Source: Capnocytophaga stomatis (GTDB taxonomy: Bacteria; Bacteroidota; Bacteroidia; Flavobacteriales; Flavobacteriaceae). Taken from it: DNA of 64,000 nt. The notes under the pieces are model-generated. The model searched no databases, had not been told where the DNA came from, and saw only the letters and a program-made list of their open reading frames with translations. Positions within the stretch are counted from its first letter, which is position 1. Every line of letters starts with the position of its first letter. This document shows, piece by piece, positions 19,584-29,290 of this stretch. The position numbers and the translations under genes are program-made. Where the stretch lies: assembly GCF_002302635.1 (NCBI RefSeq), contig NZ_CP022387.1:2542001-2606000 (forward strand), read 5' to 3'.

Positions 19584-21176
19584 ATGGCAGAAATAATCAA
19601 TATGCCACGATTGAGCGACACAATGGAAGAAGGAGTTGTTGCAAAGTGGCTAAAAAAAGTAGGTGATAAAGTAAGCGAAGGTGATATTTTAGCAGAAATC
19701 GAAACCGATAAAGCTACAATGGAATTCGAGTCGTTTTATTCGGGAACATTGTTGTATATCGGGCTTCAGGAAGGAGAAACAGCTCCTGTGGATTCCTTGT
19801 TGGCAATCGTCGGAAAAGAAGGAGAAGATATTTCAGCATTAATAAACGGAGGTTCAGCTCCTCAGCCTGCTTCACAATCTGAAGAAGCACCAAAAACTGA
19901 AACACCTGCAACAGAAGTAACTGTTCCATCAGGAGTAGAGGTGGTGACTATGCCACGTTTGAGCGATACAATGACCGAAGGAACGGTGGCTACTTGGCTG
20001 AAAAAAGTAGGTGACAAAGTAAGCGAAGGAGATATCTTGGCAGAAATCGAAACCGATAAAGCTACGATGGAGTTTGAGTCGTTCTACTCAGGTACATTAT
20101 TATATATAGGTATAAAGGAAGGTGAGTCGGCAGCTGTGGATTCTTTGTTGGCTATCGTTGGTCCTGCCGGAACTGATGTAAGTGCTATTGTTGCTGGTGG
20201 AGGAAAAGTTTCAGCTCCTGCACCTAAATCGGAGGAAAAGCTAGAAGAGAAAAAAGCAGAGGCTTCGACTCCTGTATCTAATTCTAATACAGCTAATAAC
20301 GAACGTATTTTTGCTTCTCCGTTAGCTAAAAAAATCGCACAGGAAAAAGGCATTAACCTTGCACAAGTAAAAGGTTCTGGCGAAAATGGACGTATTACCA
20401 AAAAAGATGTGGAAGGATTTACGCCATCTGCGACAACACCGTCGGTACAAAGTAGTGCTTCTGCACCAGTGGCTGCGTTCGCTCCAGTAGGACAAGAAGC
20501 CGTGGAAGAGGTTAAAAATTCGCAAATGCGTAAAACCATTGCTAAACGTCTTTCCGAATCGAAATTTACAGCTCCGCACTATTATTTGACTATCGAAATC
20601 GATATGGAAAATGCGATGGCTTCACGTGTACAAATCAATAACATACCTGATACTAAGGTATCTTTCAATGATATGGTTGTGAAAGCGTGTGCGATGGCAC
20701 TTAAAAAACATCCGCAAGTAAACACTTCTTGGAAAGGTGATGTTACGGTTTACAACAAACACGTACACATTGGCGTTGCAGTTGCTGTGGAAGATGGTTT
20801 GGTAGTACCGGTGCTTAGATTTGCCGACCAATTGAGCCTTACACAAATCGGCGGACAGGTAAAAGATTTGGCAGGAAAAGCAAGAAATAAAAAATTAGCT
20901 CCAACCGAAATGGAAGGAAGTACATTTACAGTTTCTAACTTAGGAATGTTTGGTATTGAGTCATTTACGTCAATTATCAATCAACCTAATTCGGCAATTT
21001 TGTCCGTGGGAGCTATTGTAGAAAAACCTGTTGTGAAAGAAGGGCAAATTGTGGTAGGGCATACAATGAAAGTTACATTAGCGTGCGACCATCGTACAGT
21101 TGATGGAGCTACGGGAGCTCAGTTCCTGCAAACGCTCAAAACCTACATTGAAAATCCTGTAACAATGTTAGCTTAG
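19584..21176 (+). CDS. pdhC: Pyruvate dehydrogenase E2, dihydrolipoyl acetyltransferase with two lipoyl domains
   Basis: Core of the pyruvate dehydrogenase complex. Two N-terminal lipoyl domains (about residues 2-78 and 118-195) each carry the lipoylated Lys in ETDKATMEFES, and the two are near-identical in protein and DNA. An Ala/Pro-rich linker leads to the E1/E3-binding domain (ASPLAKKIAQEKGINLAQVKGSG, near residue 235) and the catalytic domain, which ends with the active-site motif HRTVDGATGAQFL. 530 residues. Cotranscribed with pdhA. Confidence 0.96.
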   Translation: MAEIINMPRLSDTMEEGVVAKWLKKVGDKVSEGDILAEIETDKATMEFESFYSGTLLYIGLQEGETAPVDSLLAIVGKEGEDISALINGGSAPQPASQSEEAPKTETPATEVTVPSGVEVVTMPRLSDTMTEGTVATWLKKVGDKVSEGDILAEIETDKATMEFESFYSGTLLYIGIKEGESAAVDSLLAIVGPAGTDVSAIVAGGGKVSAPAPKSEEKLEEKKAEASTPVSNSNTANNERIFASPLAKKIAQEKGINLAQVKGSGENGRITKKDVEGFTPSATTPSVQSSASAPVAAFAPVGQEAVEEVKNSQMRKTIAKRLSESKFTAPHYYLTIEIDMENAMASRVQINNIPDTKVSFNDMVVKACAMALKKHPQVNTSWKGDVTVYNKHVHIGVAVAVEDGLVVPVLRFADQLSLTQIGGQVKDLAGKARNKKLAPTEMEGSTFTVSNLGMFGIESFTSIINQPNSAILSVGAIVEKPVVKEGQIVVGHTMKVTLACDHRTVDGATGAQFLQTLKTYIENPVTMLA

Positions 21177-21202
21177 GAATTTTTGAAAGATTACCATAAT
21201 TG

Positions 21203-21238
21203 AAAAATGCAAGTCTGTTAATTCGGATTTGCATTTTT
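21203..21238 (+). terminator. Terminator after pdhC
   Basis: 13-bp stem with one G-T pair (21203-21215 with 21226-21238), 10-base loop, then T's. It is 26 bases after the pdhC stop. Confidence 0.8.
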
Positions 21239-21315
21239 TTATTTGCTGATTATTAGGAAAAATGAATAAAAAGCTATTCTTTTGCATAAGTTTTAGGTGA
21301 TAAGTTAAATTTGAG

Positions 21316-22002
21316 ATGAAAAAAACGTACTTATTATTTCTGTTATTGCTAACATCAACGTTGTATTCTCAGCAAATTGATGATATAAATACCGATCGTC
21401 CAGACCAAAGTGAAGGGGTTTATACACTTCCGAAAAATAAATTTCAGCTGGAAGATGGTTTTACTTTTTCCGATGAAAGTATTTCCAATAATTTGATGTT
21501 ACGTTATGGAATTTTTAACGGAACTGAAGTTCGATTATCTTCTGATTTTGAGAAAAATAAATCGGAAAATGTTGAAATAGATAATTTCGTTTTGAGTTTC
21601 AAACAACGCATTTTGGAAGAAAAAAACTATCTTCCTGCGATTACTTTGGTTGGTTATTTGACTTACAAAAATCCTATAAAAGAATGGCAAACAGACGTTT
21701 ATTTGGCTTTTGAGAATAATATTTCTGAGAAGTTTGTCCTTTGCTATAATGTCGGAACATCAAATTTTTTCCGAGAGTTGAACGTTACAACTCAATTTGG
21801 TTATTCAGTTACAAAAGATTTATACACTTTTTTAGAATATTTTGCCACTTTCGGGAATCAACTTCCGTTGCATAATTTTGATACAGGATTATTATATTGT
21901 ATAACTTCTGATTTTCAGATTGATGTGGCTTTTGGTCGTTCTATTTTTAACGAAAATTCAAATTGGTTTGTAAGCACAGGATTTGCATATCGATTTTTTT
22001 AA
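21316..22002 (+). CDS. Probable outer-membrane beta-barrel (MetA-pathway transporter-like)
   Basis: 228 residues with a signal peptide (residues 1-19, ending ...LYSQQ) and alternating beta-strand pattern to a C-terminal Phe-Phe, as in outer-membrane barrels. The start of the mature chain, INTDRPDQSEGVYTLPKNKFQLEDGF, resembles the Phenol_MetA_deg family seen widely in Bacteroidota. Substrate unknown. It stands alone between the pdh terminator and the acyl-CoA ligase promoter. Confidence 0.75.
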   Translation: MKKTYLLFLLLLTSTLYSQQIDDINTDRPDQSEGVYTLPKNKFQLEDGFTFSDESISNNLMLRYGIFNGTEVRLSSDFEKNKSENVEIDNFVLSFKQRILEEKNYLPAITLVGYLTYKNPIKEWQTDVYLAFENNISEKFVLCYNVGTSNFFRELNVTTQFGYSVTKDLYTFLEYFATFGNQLPLHNFDTGLLYCITSDFQIDVAFGRSIFNENSNWFVSTGFAYRFF

Positions 22003-22037
22003 TGCGGGCTATCCGTCATACGTATTATTTTTTTTCT

Positions 22038-22045
22038 TATCTTTG
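22038..22045 (+). promoter_or_regulatory. Acyl-CoA ligase promoter, -7 box
   Basis: TATCTTTG, full TAnnTTTG match, 23 bases before the ATG at 22069. Confidence 0.6.
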
Positions 22046-22068
22046 CCTCTTCAAATAGATTATTTGTA

Positions 22069-23862
22069 ATGAACTTATTATCATATCATTATACTTCTGT
22101 TCTTCACGATAATGTGGAAAAATTTGGGCACAAAAAAGCTTTAATGAGCAAAGTTGAGCAAAATTGGGAAGGAATCACTTGGAATGAGTTAGGTAAAGTG
22201 ACCGATTTGCTCTCAAAATCATTGTTACATTTTGGCGTTCAAGCTCAGGAAACCGTTGGGATTTTTTCTCAAAATATGCCCAAATGGACGATTACGGATT
22301 TTGCCAGTTTGCAAGTCAGAGCAATACCTGTCCCTATTTATGCTACAAATACTTCAGAACAAGCTCTTTACGTGCTGAATCACGCAGAAGTGAAAATATT
22401 GTTCGTAGGTGATACGGAGCAATATGAGAAAGCTTTGGAGGTAGCCGAAAAATGTGCTTCTTTACAGAAAATAGTTGTTTTTAAAGAAGATATTGAGCTT
22501 AAAGAAGACAAATATTCAATCCGATGGAGTGATTTTTTAGAGTTTGGTAAGACAGATATTTACAACGAAGAATTTCAAAAAAGGATTGCAGACAAAAGGT
22601 TAGATGACTTATTTACAATAATATACACTTCAGGAACCACGGGTGAGCCTAAGGGAGTAATGTTGGATTATGAGAATTTGGCTTATCAGTTAATCGGGCA
22701 CGATATAAGGCTTGAAATATCGGACAAGGACGAATCGTTAGCATTTTTGCCTTTGTCGCACGTTTTTGAAAGAGCTTGGACGTATTATTCATTATATAAG
22801 GGTGCGACGGTTTATTATTTGGAAAATCCGAATAATATTAAAAGTGCGTTGGAGGAAGTAAGACCAACCGTAATGTGTGCTGTTCCAAGGTTTTACGAAA
22901 AAATATTTGCTACGGTTCACGACAGAGTGGATAGCTCTTCTTTCGTGAAGAAAATGATATTTGCCTTTGCTGTAAAAACGGGAAGAAAAGTATTGAAAAT
23001 TAATCAAGAAGGTAAGAAAGTTTCTTGGTGGTTGAAAAAAGCACATAACATATCCGATAAGTTAGTATATTCGAAATTAAAACAATCATTGGGCGGACGG
23101 ATTCGTTTTATGCCTTGTGGCGGAGCGAATTTGGAACCAAGTATTGGGCGTTTTTTCCATTCGATAGGAGTGAACGTGAAATTGGGATATGGAATGACTG
23201 AAACCCTTGCTACAGTGTCCTGCTGGGATAACGTAGATTTTGAAATTCAGTCAGTTGGCTCAATAATGCCAAATGCAGAAGTTAAAATCGGGGCAGATAA
23301 TGAAATTTTGGTTAAGGGAGGAATGGTAATGAAAGGATATTACAAAAATCCTGAAGAAACTAAAAAAGTATTTACGGAGGACGGCTTCTTAAAAACGGGT
23401 GATGCGGGTAATTTGGATGCACAAAATAACATATATATCACCGACAGAATCAAGGAGTTAATGAAAACTTCTAACGGAAAATATATCGCTCCGCAACACA
23501 TTGAAGGAAAAGTCGGGAAGTACAATCTTATAAATCAAATTGCAGTAATTGCAGACGGCAAAAAGTTTGTTTCTGCTTTGATTGTGCCTAATTTTGAGAT
23601 GCTTACGCAAGCTCTTCAGGAGTTAAACATCAAGTGTAAATCAACAACGGAACTTTTGAAAAACAGCCAAGTAATTGATTATATTACAAAACAATTACAG
23701 AAGTTTCAAAATGATTTGCCTGATTATGAGAAAATTAAGAAATTCACATTACTTCCTGATGCCTTTTCAATTGAAAGGAACGAAATCACACCTACGCTAA
23801 AACTCAAACGTAAAGTGATTTATGCAAATTACAGCAAAGAAATCGAAGCAATGTACAAGTAA
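22069..23862 (+). CDS. Long-chain fatty-acid CoA ligase (AMP-forming)
   Basis: Activates fatty acids to acyl-CoA through an acyl-adenylate at the cytoplasmic face of the membrane. The AMP-binding P-loop is IIYTSGTTGEPKGVML (about residues 184-200). GYGMTETLATVS and TGDAGNLDAQNNIYITDRIKELMKTSNGKYIAPQ carry the other core motifs of the ANL superfamily. 597 residues, as in Bacteroidota FadD-like enzymes. An acyl-CoA dehydrogenase lies 0.8 kb downstream, so fatty-acid use is a shared theme. Confidence 0.94.
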   Translation: MNLLSYHYTSVLHDNVEKFGHKKALMSKVEQNWEGITWNELGKVTDLLSKSLLHFGVQAQETVGIFSQNMPKWTITDFASLQVRAIPVPIYATNTSEQALYVLNHAEVKILFVGDTEQYEKALEVAEKCASLQKIVVFKEDIELKEDKYSIRWSDFLEFGKTDIYNEEFQKRIADKRLDDLFTIIYTSGTTGEPKGVMLDYENLAYQLIGHDIRLEISDKDESLAFLPLSHVFERAWTYYSLYKGATVYYLENPNNIKSALEEVRPTVMCAVPRFYEKIFATVHDRVDSSSFVKKMIFAFAVKTGRKVLKINQEGKKVSWWLKKAHNISDKLVYSKLKQSLGGRIRFMPCGGANLEPSIGRFFHSIGVNVKLGYGMTETLATVSCWDNVDFEIQSVGSIMPNAEVKIGADNEILVKGGMVMKGYYKNPEETKKVFTEDGFLKTGDAGNLDAQNNIYITDRIKELMKTSNGKYIAPQHIEGKVGKYNLINQIAVIADGKKFVSALIVPNFEMLTQALQELNIKCKSTTELLKNSQVIDYITKQLQKFQNDLPDYEKIKKFTLLPDAFSIERNEITPTLKLKRKVIYANYSKEIEAMYK

Positions 23863-23867
23863 AAAAT

Positions 23868-23896
23868 AAGGACGGAAGTAATTCTGTCCTTTTTCT
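23868..23896 (+). terminator. Terminator after the acyl-CoA ligase
   Basis: 10-bp stem with one G-T pair (23868-23877 with 23882-23891), 4-base loop, then T-rich. It lies between the ligase stop and the next start only 9 bases further on, so it may attenuate rather than fully separate the genes. Confidence 0.8.
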
Positions 23897-23905
23897 TTTA
23901 TTAAT

Positions 23906-24595
23906 ATGGAAACAATTGAAAAACAAGTCAGAAAGGAGTTATTTCTGTTGAAAGATGAAGATTATAAAAAATTCACTTCCAAGTTAATTCCTACAATTTC
24001 TCCGGATAAAATTATTGGAATCAGAGTTCCGGCATTGAGAAAGTTTGCCAAGGATTTTTCTAAACAGAAGGAAAGTTTCCTATATCTTGACTTACCTTCT
24101 CATTTTTATTTTGAGGAAAACAATTTACACGCTTTTCTGATAGAAAATTTGAAAGATTATAATCTTGCGATGGAATATACCGAGAAATTTCTTCCAAATA
24201 TAGATAATTGGGCAACTTGCGATACGTTTTCTCCAAAAGTTTTCAAAAAATACCCAAATCAAGTATATGAAAAAATAAGGAAATGGCTGAAAAGTGATGA
24301 AATTTACACGATTAGATATGCAATTGGGTTGCTTTTAACCAATTTTCTTGATGAAAATTTTGAAAAAGAGATGCTTCGTTTGGTTGCAAACGTAAAAAGC
24401 GAAGAGTATTATGTGAATATGATGATAGCTTGGTATTTTGCTACAGCTATGGCAAAACAACCCGAAGAAACTCTTTTTATCATTGAGGAAAAGTCTCTGA
24501 GTAAGTTTGTACAAAATAAATCCATTCAAAAAGCTAAAGAAAGTCGCAGAATAAGCGATGAAACTAAGAAATATTTAGAAACGCTAAAAGTTTGA
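23906..24595 (+). CDS. DNA alkylation repair protein, AlkD-like
   Basis: HEAT-like-repeat DNA glycosylase family that excises alkylated bases. The region GIRVPALRKFAKDFSK near residue 36 and NIDNWATCDTFSPKVFKK near residue 97 fits AlkD; the Trp and Asp of NWATCD correspond to the catalytic and substrate-stacking residues of the family. 229 residues, all helical in look. Its start is 9 bases after the terminator of the previous gene. Confidence 0.88.
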   Translation: METIEKQVRKELFLLKDEDYKKFTSKLIPTISPDKIIGIRVPALRKFAKDFSKQKESFLYLDLPSHFYFEENNLHAFLIENLKDYNLAMEYTEKFLPNIDNWATCDTFSPKVFKKYPNQVYEKIRKWLKSDEIYTIRYAIGLLLTNFLDENFEKEMLRLVANVKSEEYYVNMMIAWYFATAMAKQPEETLFIIEEKSLSKFVQNKSIQKAKESRRISDETKKYLETLKV

Positions 24596-24655
24596 TATTT
24601 TCAGTTTGAAGATAAAAAAAACGGATAAAAAATTCCGATTTTCATATTTTTTTGT

Positions 24656-24663
24656 TACATTTG
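24656..24663 (+). promoter_or_regulatory. Acyl-CoA dehydrogenase promoter, -7 box
   Basis: TACATTTG matches TAnnTTTG, 35 bases before the ATG. Confidence 0.55.
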
Positions 24664-24698
24664 TGGCAAGAGAGTCTAATTTTTTAACTTAAAAATAT

Positions 24699-26477
24699 AT
24701 GGAAACAACCAGAGGAGGAGAGTTCTTAGTAAAAGAAACCCTATGTGAAAACGTTTTTACACCCGAAGATTTTTCAGAAGAACAAATCTTGATGCGGGAC
24801 ACGGTTAAGGAATTCATAGATAAAGAAATTTATCCGAATAAGCCTCGTTTTGAGCGGAAGGATTATGGTTATACCATAGAAATGATGCGGAAAATCGGCG
24901 AGATGGGTCTGTTAGGGATAGCTGTTCCTGAGCAATACGGCGGACTTGGAATGGGATTTGTTACCTCATCGGTTGTGTGTGACTATATTTCGGGAGCAAC
25001 CGGCTCATTTGCAACTGCTTTTGGTGCACACACAGGAATTGGAACAATGCCGATTCTGCTTTATGGAACGGAGGAGCAAAAGCAAAAATATCTTCCAAAA
25101 TTGGCAACAGGCGAAGCCTTTGGAGCTTATTGCTTAACGGAGCCTGAAGCTGGTTCTGACGCTAACGCAGGAAAAACAAAAGCGGAGCTTTCTCCCGATG
25201 GAAAACATTATATCCTCAATGGTCAAAAAATGTGGATTTCAAATGCCGGATTTGCTACAATATTGACAGTATTTGCACGTATAAATGACGACAAAAATAT
25301 AACTGCGTTTGTTGTGGAGTACGACCCATCCGACCCCAATGGGATAACTTTAGGCGAGGAGGAACATAAGTTGGGAATACACGCTTCATCTACCCGACAG
25401 ATATTTTTTAATAACACGAAAGTACCAGTTGAAAACATTCTTTCGGAGAGAAATAACGGCTTCAAAATAGCACTTAATGTGCTGAATATCGGTCGTATAA
25501 AGCTTTCTGTTGCTACTTTGGATGCTCAGCGTCGTATTCTTGAAAATTCTGTAAATTATGCCAAAGAACGTGTTCAGTTTGGTACACATATTATTGAATT
25601 TGGGGCGATTAAAGAAAAAATAGCAGAAATAGCAAGTAATTTGTATGCTGGAGAGGCGGCTGTGTACAGAACCCTGAAAGAGATTGAAAATAGAATGGAA
25701 ATCAGGAAGTCTGAAGGAAATCCTACAAATGAAGCCGAACTGAAAAGTATTGAAGAATATGCCATTGAGTGTTCCATTTTGAAAGTGATGCTCTCGGGAG
25801 ATATTCAGCGAAGTAGCGATGAGGGAATTCAAATCTTTGGAGGAATGGGATACTCTGCCGAGGTGCCTATGGAAAGTGCTTGGCGTGATGCTCGTATTAC
25901 ACGAATTTACGAGGGTACTAATGAAATTAACCGAATGCTTTCAGTAGGGATGCTCATCAAAAAAGCTATGAAAGGACACGTGGACTTACTAACTCCCGCA
26001 ATGGCAGTCAAAGATGAATTGATGGGAATTCCTTCTTTTGAAATTCCTGATTTTTCGGAAATAATGTCGGAAGAGAAGGAGATAATTTCTCGTTTGAAAA
26101 AGGTTTTCTTGATGGTTTCAGGGTTTGCTATTCAAAAATACGGAACTGATTTGGAAAAACACCAACTACTATTAATGGCGGCTTCTGATATTATGATGGA
26201 GGTTTATATAGCTGAATCGGCAATATTGCGAACAGAGAAAAACGTGAAACGATTTGGTGAGGAAAGTCAAAAAGCACAAATAGCGATGACCAAACTGCGT
26301 TTATATCAGTCTGTTGAAAAAATAATTACCCGAGCTAAGGAAGGGATAATTTCTTTCAGCGAAGGCGATGAACAAAGAATGTTACTGATGGGCTTGAAAC
26401 GCTTTACTAAGTATCATAATTATCCGAAAATCATCGATTTAAAAGAATTTATCGCGGAAGAAATCAGCAAAAAATAA
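24699..26477 (+). CDS. Acyl-CoA dehydrogenase family protein
   Basis: FAD-dependent enzyme oxidising acyl-CoA to enoyl-CoA. The core has GLLGIAVPEQYGGLGMGF (about residue 72), AYCLTEPEAGSDANAGKT, WISNAGFA and the C-terminal IQIFGGMGYSAEVPMESAWRDARITRIYEGTNEI segment of the family. At 592 residues it carries an extra C-terminal helical domain of about 170 residues, as in VLCAD-like or FadE-type enzymes of Bacteroidota. Monocistronic. Confidence 0.93.
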   Translation: METTRGGEFLVKETLCENVFTPEDFSEEQILMRDTVKEFIDKEIYPNKPRFERKDYGYTIEMMRKIGEMGLLGIAVPEQYGGLGMGFVTSSVVCDYISGATGSFATAFGAHTGIGTMPILLYGTEEQKQKYLPKLATGEAFGAYCLTEPEAGSDANAGKTKAELSPDGKHYILNGQKMWISNAGFATILTVFARINDDKNITAFVVEYDPSDPNGITLGEEEHKLGIHASSTRQIFFNNTKVPVENILSERNNGFKIALNVLNIGRIKLSVATLDAQRRILENSVNYAKERVQFGTHIIEFGAIKEKIAEIASNLYAGEAAVYRTLKEIENRMEIRKSEGNPTNEAELKSIEEYAIECSILKVMLSGDIQRSSDEGIQIFGGMGYSAEVPMESAWRDARITRIYEGTNEINRMLSVGMLIKKAMKGHVDLLTPAMAVKDELMGIPSFEIPDFSEIMSEEKEIISRLKKVFLMVSGFAIQKYGTDLEKHQLLLMAASDIMMEVYIAESAILRTEKNVKRFGEESQKAQIAMTKLRLYQSVEKIITRAKEGIISFSEGDEQRMLLMGLKRFTKYHNYPKIIDLKEFIAEEISKK

Positions 26478-26505
26478 AAAAATTGTTCTTGAATCATTGA
26501 TGTTG

Positions 26506-26550
26506 AAAACTCTATCGAAGTTTATTTTACAAGGCTTTGGTAGAGTTTTT
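26506..26550 (+). terminator. Terminator after the acyl-CoA dehydrogenase
   Basis: 15-bp stem with two wobble pairs (26506-26520 with 26535-26549), 14-base loop, then T-rich tract. Confidence 0.75.
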
Positions 26551-26668
26551 CTTTTTGTTTTTTCAAAAGAATCGATTATTTTTTGATGATTATTTTGTTT
26601 TTAATGCTTCTTTAAGCCAAAATTCTGATTTTAAGAATAATTTAATTTTCAAATACCAATTAAATTAC

Positions 26669-26676
26669 TATTTTTG
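26669..26676 (+). promoter_or_regulatory. topA promoter, -7 box
   Basis: TATTTTTG matches TAnnTTTG, 19 bases before the ATG at 26696. It shows that the longer open frame beginning at 26537 is not the start. Confidence 0.6.
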
Positions 26677-26695
26677 CCGACCAAAAGTTAGTAAT

Positions 26696-29206
26696 ATGGC
26701 TAAAAACGTAGTAATTGTAGAGTCGCCTGCGAAGGCAAAAACCATTGAAAAATTTTTAGGGAAAGATTTTAAAGTAGTATCAAGCTACGGACATATCGTT
26801 GATTTACCTTCCAAAGAATTGGGCGTAGATATTGAAAATGACTTCAAACCTAAATACTTGGTATCCAGTGATAAAAAAGCAGTTGTTAAGGAATTAAAAA
26901 CACTTACTCAAAAAGCCGAAACGGTTTGGTTAGCAAGCGATGAGGACCGCGAGGGAGAGGCTATTTCTTGGCACTTGTCCGAAACTTTAAAATTAAAACC
27001 TGAAAATACAAAACGTATTGTTTTTAACTCTATTACAAAATCTGCGATTGAAAAAGCCATCCAAAATCCGAGAGGAATTGATTACAATTTGGTAAATGCC
27101 CAGCAAGCACGCCGTGTATTGGACAGACTTGTAGGGTACGAACTTTCACCGGTGCTTTGGAAAAAAGTTAAAAGCGGACTTTCGGCAGGACGAGTTCAAT
27201 CGGTTTCTGTGAGGCTGATTGTAGAAAGAGAACGTGAAATTCAAGATTTTAAAACTAATTTCTCCTACAAAATAACAGCAGAATTTGCTAATTCCGAAGG
27301 GAAAACGTTTAAAGCAACTCTTCCAAAATCATTCGATACGTTGGAGGAAGCCAAACAATTTTTGGAAAAAAATATCGGAGCAAACTTTAAAATAGCTTCT
27401 TTAGAAACAAAACCTGCGAAAAAATCGCCTGCACCTCCTTTTACTACTTCAACATTACAGCAAGAGGCTTCTCGAAAGTTATACTTCTCAGTAAGTAAAA
27501 CAATGATGATTGCACAGCGTTTGTACGAATCAGGTTTTATAACGTATATGCGTACCGACAGTACCAATCTTTCACAGGAGGCGATAAACACTGCAAAAAA
27601 TGCCATAATCGGAATATACGGAAACCAATACAGTCAGGTTCGCAATTTTGCCACAAAAACAAAAGGAGCTCAGGAAGCACACGAAGCCATTCGCCCTACG
27701 GATATGACACGTACTACCATTTCCGGGGAGAGTGACCAAGTTCGTTTGTATGAGCTTATCTGGAAACGCACGATTGCCTCACAAATGGCTGATGCTCAGC
27801 TTGAGCGAACTAACGTTAAAATCGAAGCAGATAAACATAATGAGCTTTTTACAGCCAGCGGAGAAATGATTCGCTTTGACGGATTTTTAAAAGTATATCT
27901 CGAAGGAAGTGACGACGAGGAGGAAGAACAAGAAGGAATGTTACCAACTTTGAAAAAGGGAGAATCCGTTAGCAATAACAACATTGTTGCCACACAGAGG
28001 TTTACACGTCCGCCGGCTCGCTACACCGAGGCTTCTTTGGTAAAGAAGTTGGAAGAATTAGGGATAGGACGCCCGTCAACATATGCACCTACAATTTCAA
28101 CAATTCAAAATAGGGGTTATGTAGAGCGTAGCTCATTTGAGGGAGAGGAAAGAAAATACGAGCAGCTTGTTCTTTCCAAAGAAACAGTAAAACAAAAAAC
28201 TCTTACGGAAAAAGTAGGAGCCGACAAAGGCAAATTAATCCCTACTGATATAGGAATTGTTGTAAATGATTTCTTGGTGGCTAATTTTGAGACCATTATG
28301 GACTACAACTTTACTGCCAAAGTAGAGGGAAGCTTTGATAACATCGCAGAAGGCACTGAAAATTGGACGGAGATGTTGCAGCGTTTCTATACGCATTTCC
28401 ATCCTGTTGTGGAGAATGTTGAAAAAAATGCAGGAAGGGAAACAGGTGAGCGTGTTTTAGGAATCGACCCGAAATCAGGACGACCACTGAGCGTTCGCTT
28501 AGGACGCTTCGGAGCAATGGCTCAAATAGGAACAAATGAAGACGAACAAAAACCACTTTTCGCAAGCCTTCATTCGGGAATGTCAATCGAAACCATTACT
28601 TTTGAAGAAGCTTTGAAACTCTTTGAACTCCCCAGAAAATTGGGCATTATCGACGGAAAAGAGGTTGATGTAAATGTAGGAAGGTTCGGACCCTATGTGC
28701 GTTACGGAGATACTTTTATTTCTTTGGAAAAAGGAGAAGATATCTTCAGTGTAACCATCGAACGAGCTCAAGAACTTATTTCACAAAAGAAAAAAGCCGA
28801 TGCACCTATCGCATTTTATCAGGATATGGAAGTTACCAAAGGAACAGGCAGATTCGGACCGTTTATAAAATGGAATAACATTTTTATCAATGTCAGCAAA
28901 AAATATGATTTTGATAATCTTTCACAGCAAGATATCGAAGAATTAATAGAAAATAAATTGCAAAAAGAATCGGAGAAAGTGGTGAAGGAATGGGAAGATG
29001 GCACCATCCGATTGGAAAAAGCACGTTGGGGACGCTATAATTTAATAAAAGGCAAAACCAAAATAGAATTGCCAAAGGAAACCGACGTTGAGGCATTCAC
29101 TTTAGAACAAGCTACAGCCTTGATTGCCGAAAAAACTCCGAAAACAAAAACGGCTTCAAAGGTTGCAAAAACAAAAAAGACAGCCACAAAAACGAAGAAA
29201 AAATAA
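26696..29206 (+). CDS. topA: DNA topoisomerase I
   Basis: Type IA topoisomerase that relaxes negative supercoils by single-strand passage. Starting at ATG 26696 (MAKNVVIVESPAKAKTIEKFLG) gives 836 residues. The Toprim acidic motif is DEDREGEAISWHL near residue 82 and the catalytic Tyr is residue 284 in FITYMRTDSTNLS. The C-terminal third has repeated GRFGPYVRYG, GRFGPFIKW and ARWGRYNLI units, cysteine-free DNA-binding repeats common in Bacteroidota, then a Lys/Thr-rich tail. Confidence 0.96.
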   Translation: MAKNVVIVESPAKAKTIEKFLGKDFKVVSSYGHIVDLPSKELGVDIENDFKPKYLVSSDKKAVVKELKTLTQKAETVWLASDEDREGEAISWHLSETLKLKPENTKRIVFNSITKSAIEKAIQNPRGIDYNLVNAQQARRVLDRLVGYELSPVLWKKVKSGLSAGRVQSVSVRLIVEREREIQDFKTNFSYKITAEFANSEGKTFKATLPKSFDTLEEAKQFLEKNIGANFKIASLETKPAKKSPAPPFTTSTLQQEASRKLYFSVSKTMMIAQRLYESGFITYMRTDSTNLSQEAINTAKNAIIGIYGNQYSQVRNFATKTKGAQEAHEAIRPTDMTRTTISGESDQVRLYELIWKRTIASQMADAQLERTNVKIEADKHNELFTASGEMIRFDGFLKVYLEGSDDEEEEQEGMLPTLKKGESVSNNNIVATQRFTRPPARYTEASLVKKLEELGIGRPSTYAPTISTIQNRGYVERSSFEGEERKYEQLVLSKETVKQKTLTEKVGADKGKLIPTDIGIVVNDFLVANFETIMDYNFTAKVEGSFDNIAEGTENWTEMLQRFYTHFHPVVENVEKNAGRETGERVLGIDPKSGRPLSVRLGRFGAMAQIGTNEDEQKPLFASLHSGMSIETITFEEALKLFELPRKLGIIDGKEVDVNVGRFGPYVRYGDTFISLEKGEDIFSVTIERAQELISQKKKADAPIAFYQDMEVTKGTGRFGPFIKWNNIFINVSKKYDFDNLSQQDIEELIENKLQKESEKVVKEWEDGTIRLEKARWGRYNLIKGKTKIELPKETDVEAFTLEQATALIAEKTPKTKTASKVAKTKKTATKTKKK

Positions 29207-29213
29207 TAAGATT

Positions 29214-29250
29214 AAAACTTTGACAAATTATTTGTTTGTCAAAGTTTTTT
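29214..29250 (+). terminator. Terminator after topA
   Basis: Perfect 14-bp stem (29214-29227 with 29235-29248), 7-base loop, followed by T's. Confidence 0.85.
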
Positions 29251-29290
29251 TTATGAAATTATTTCAAAAACTTTTTTTAAAACAAAAAAT

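Noticed and set aside
26537-26695. N-terminal extension of topA
   Set aside because: It translates a terminator hairpin and the promoter box; family proteins begin at the MAKNVVIVESPAKA start.
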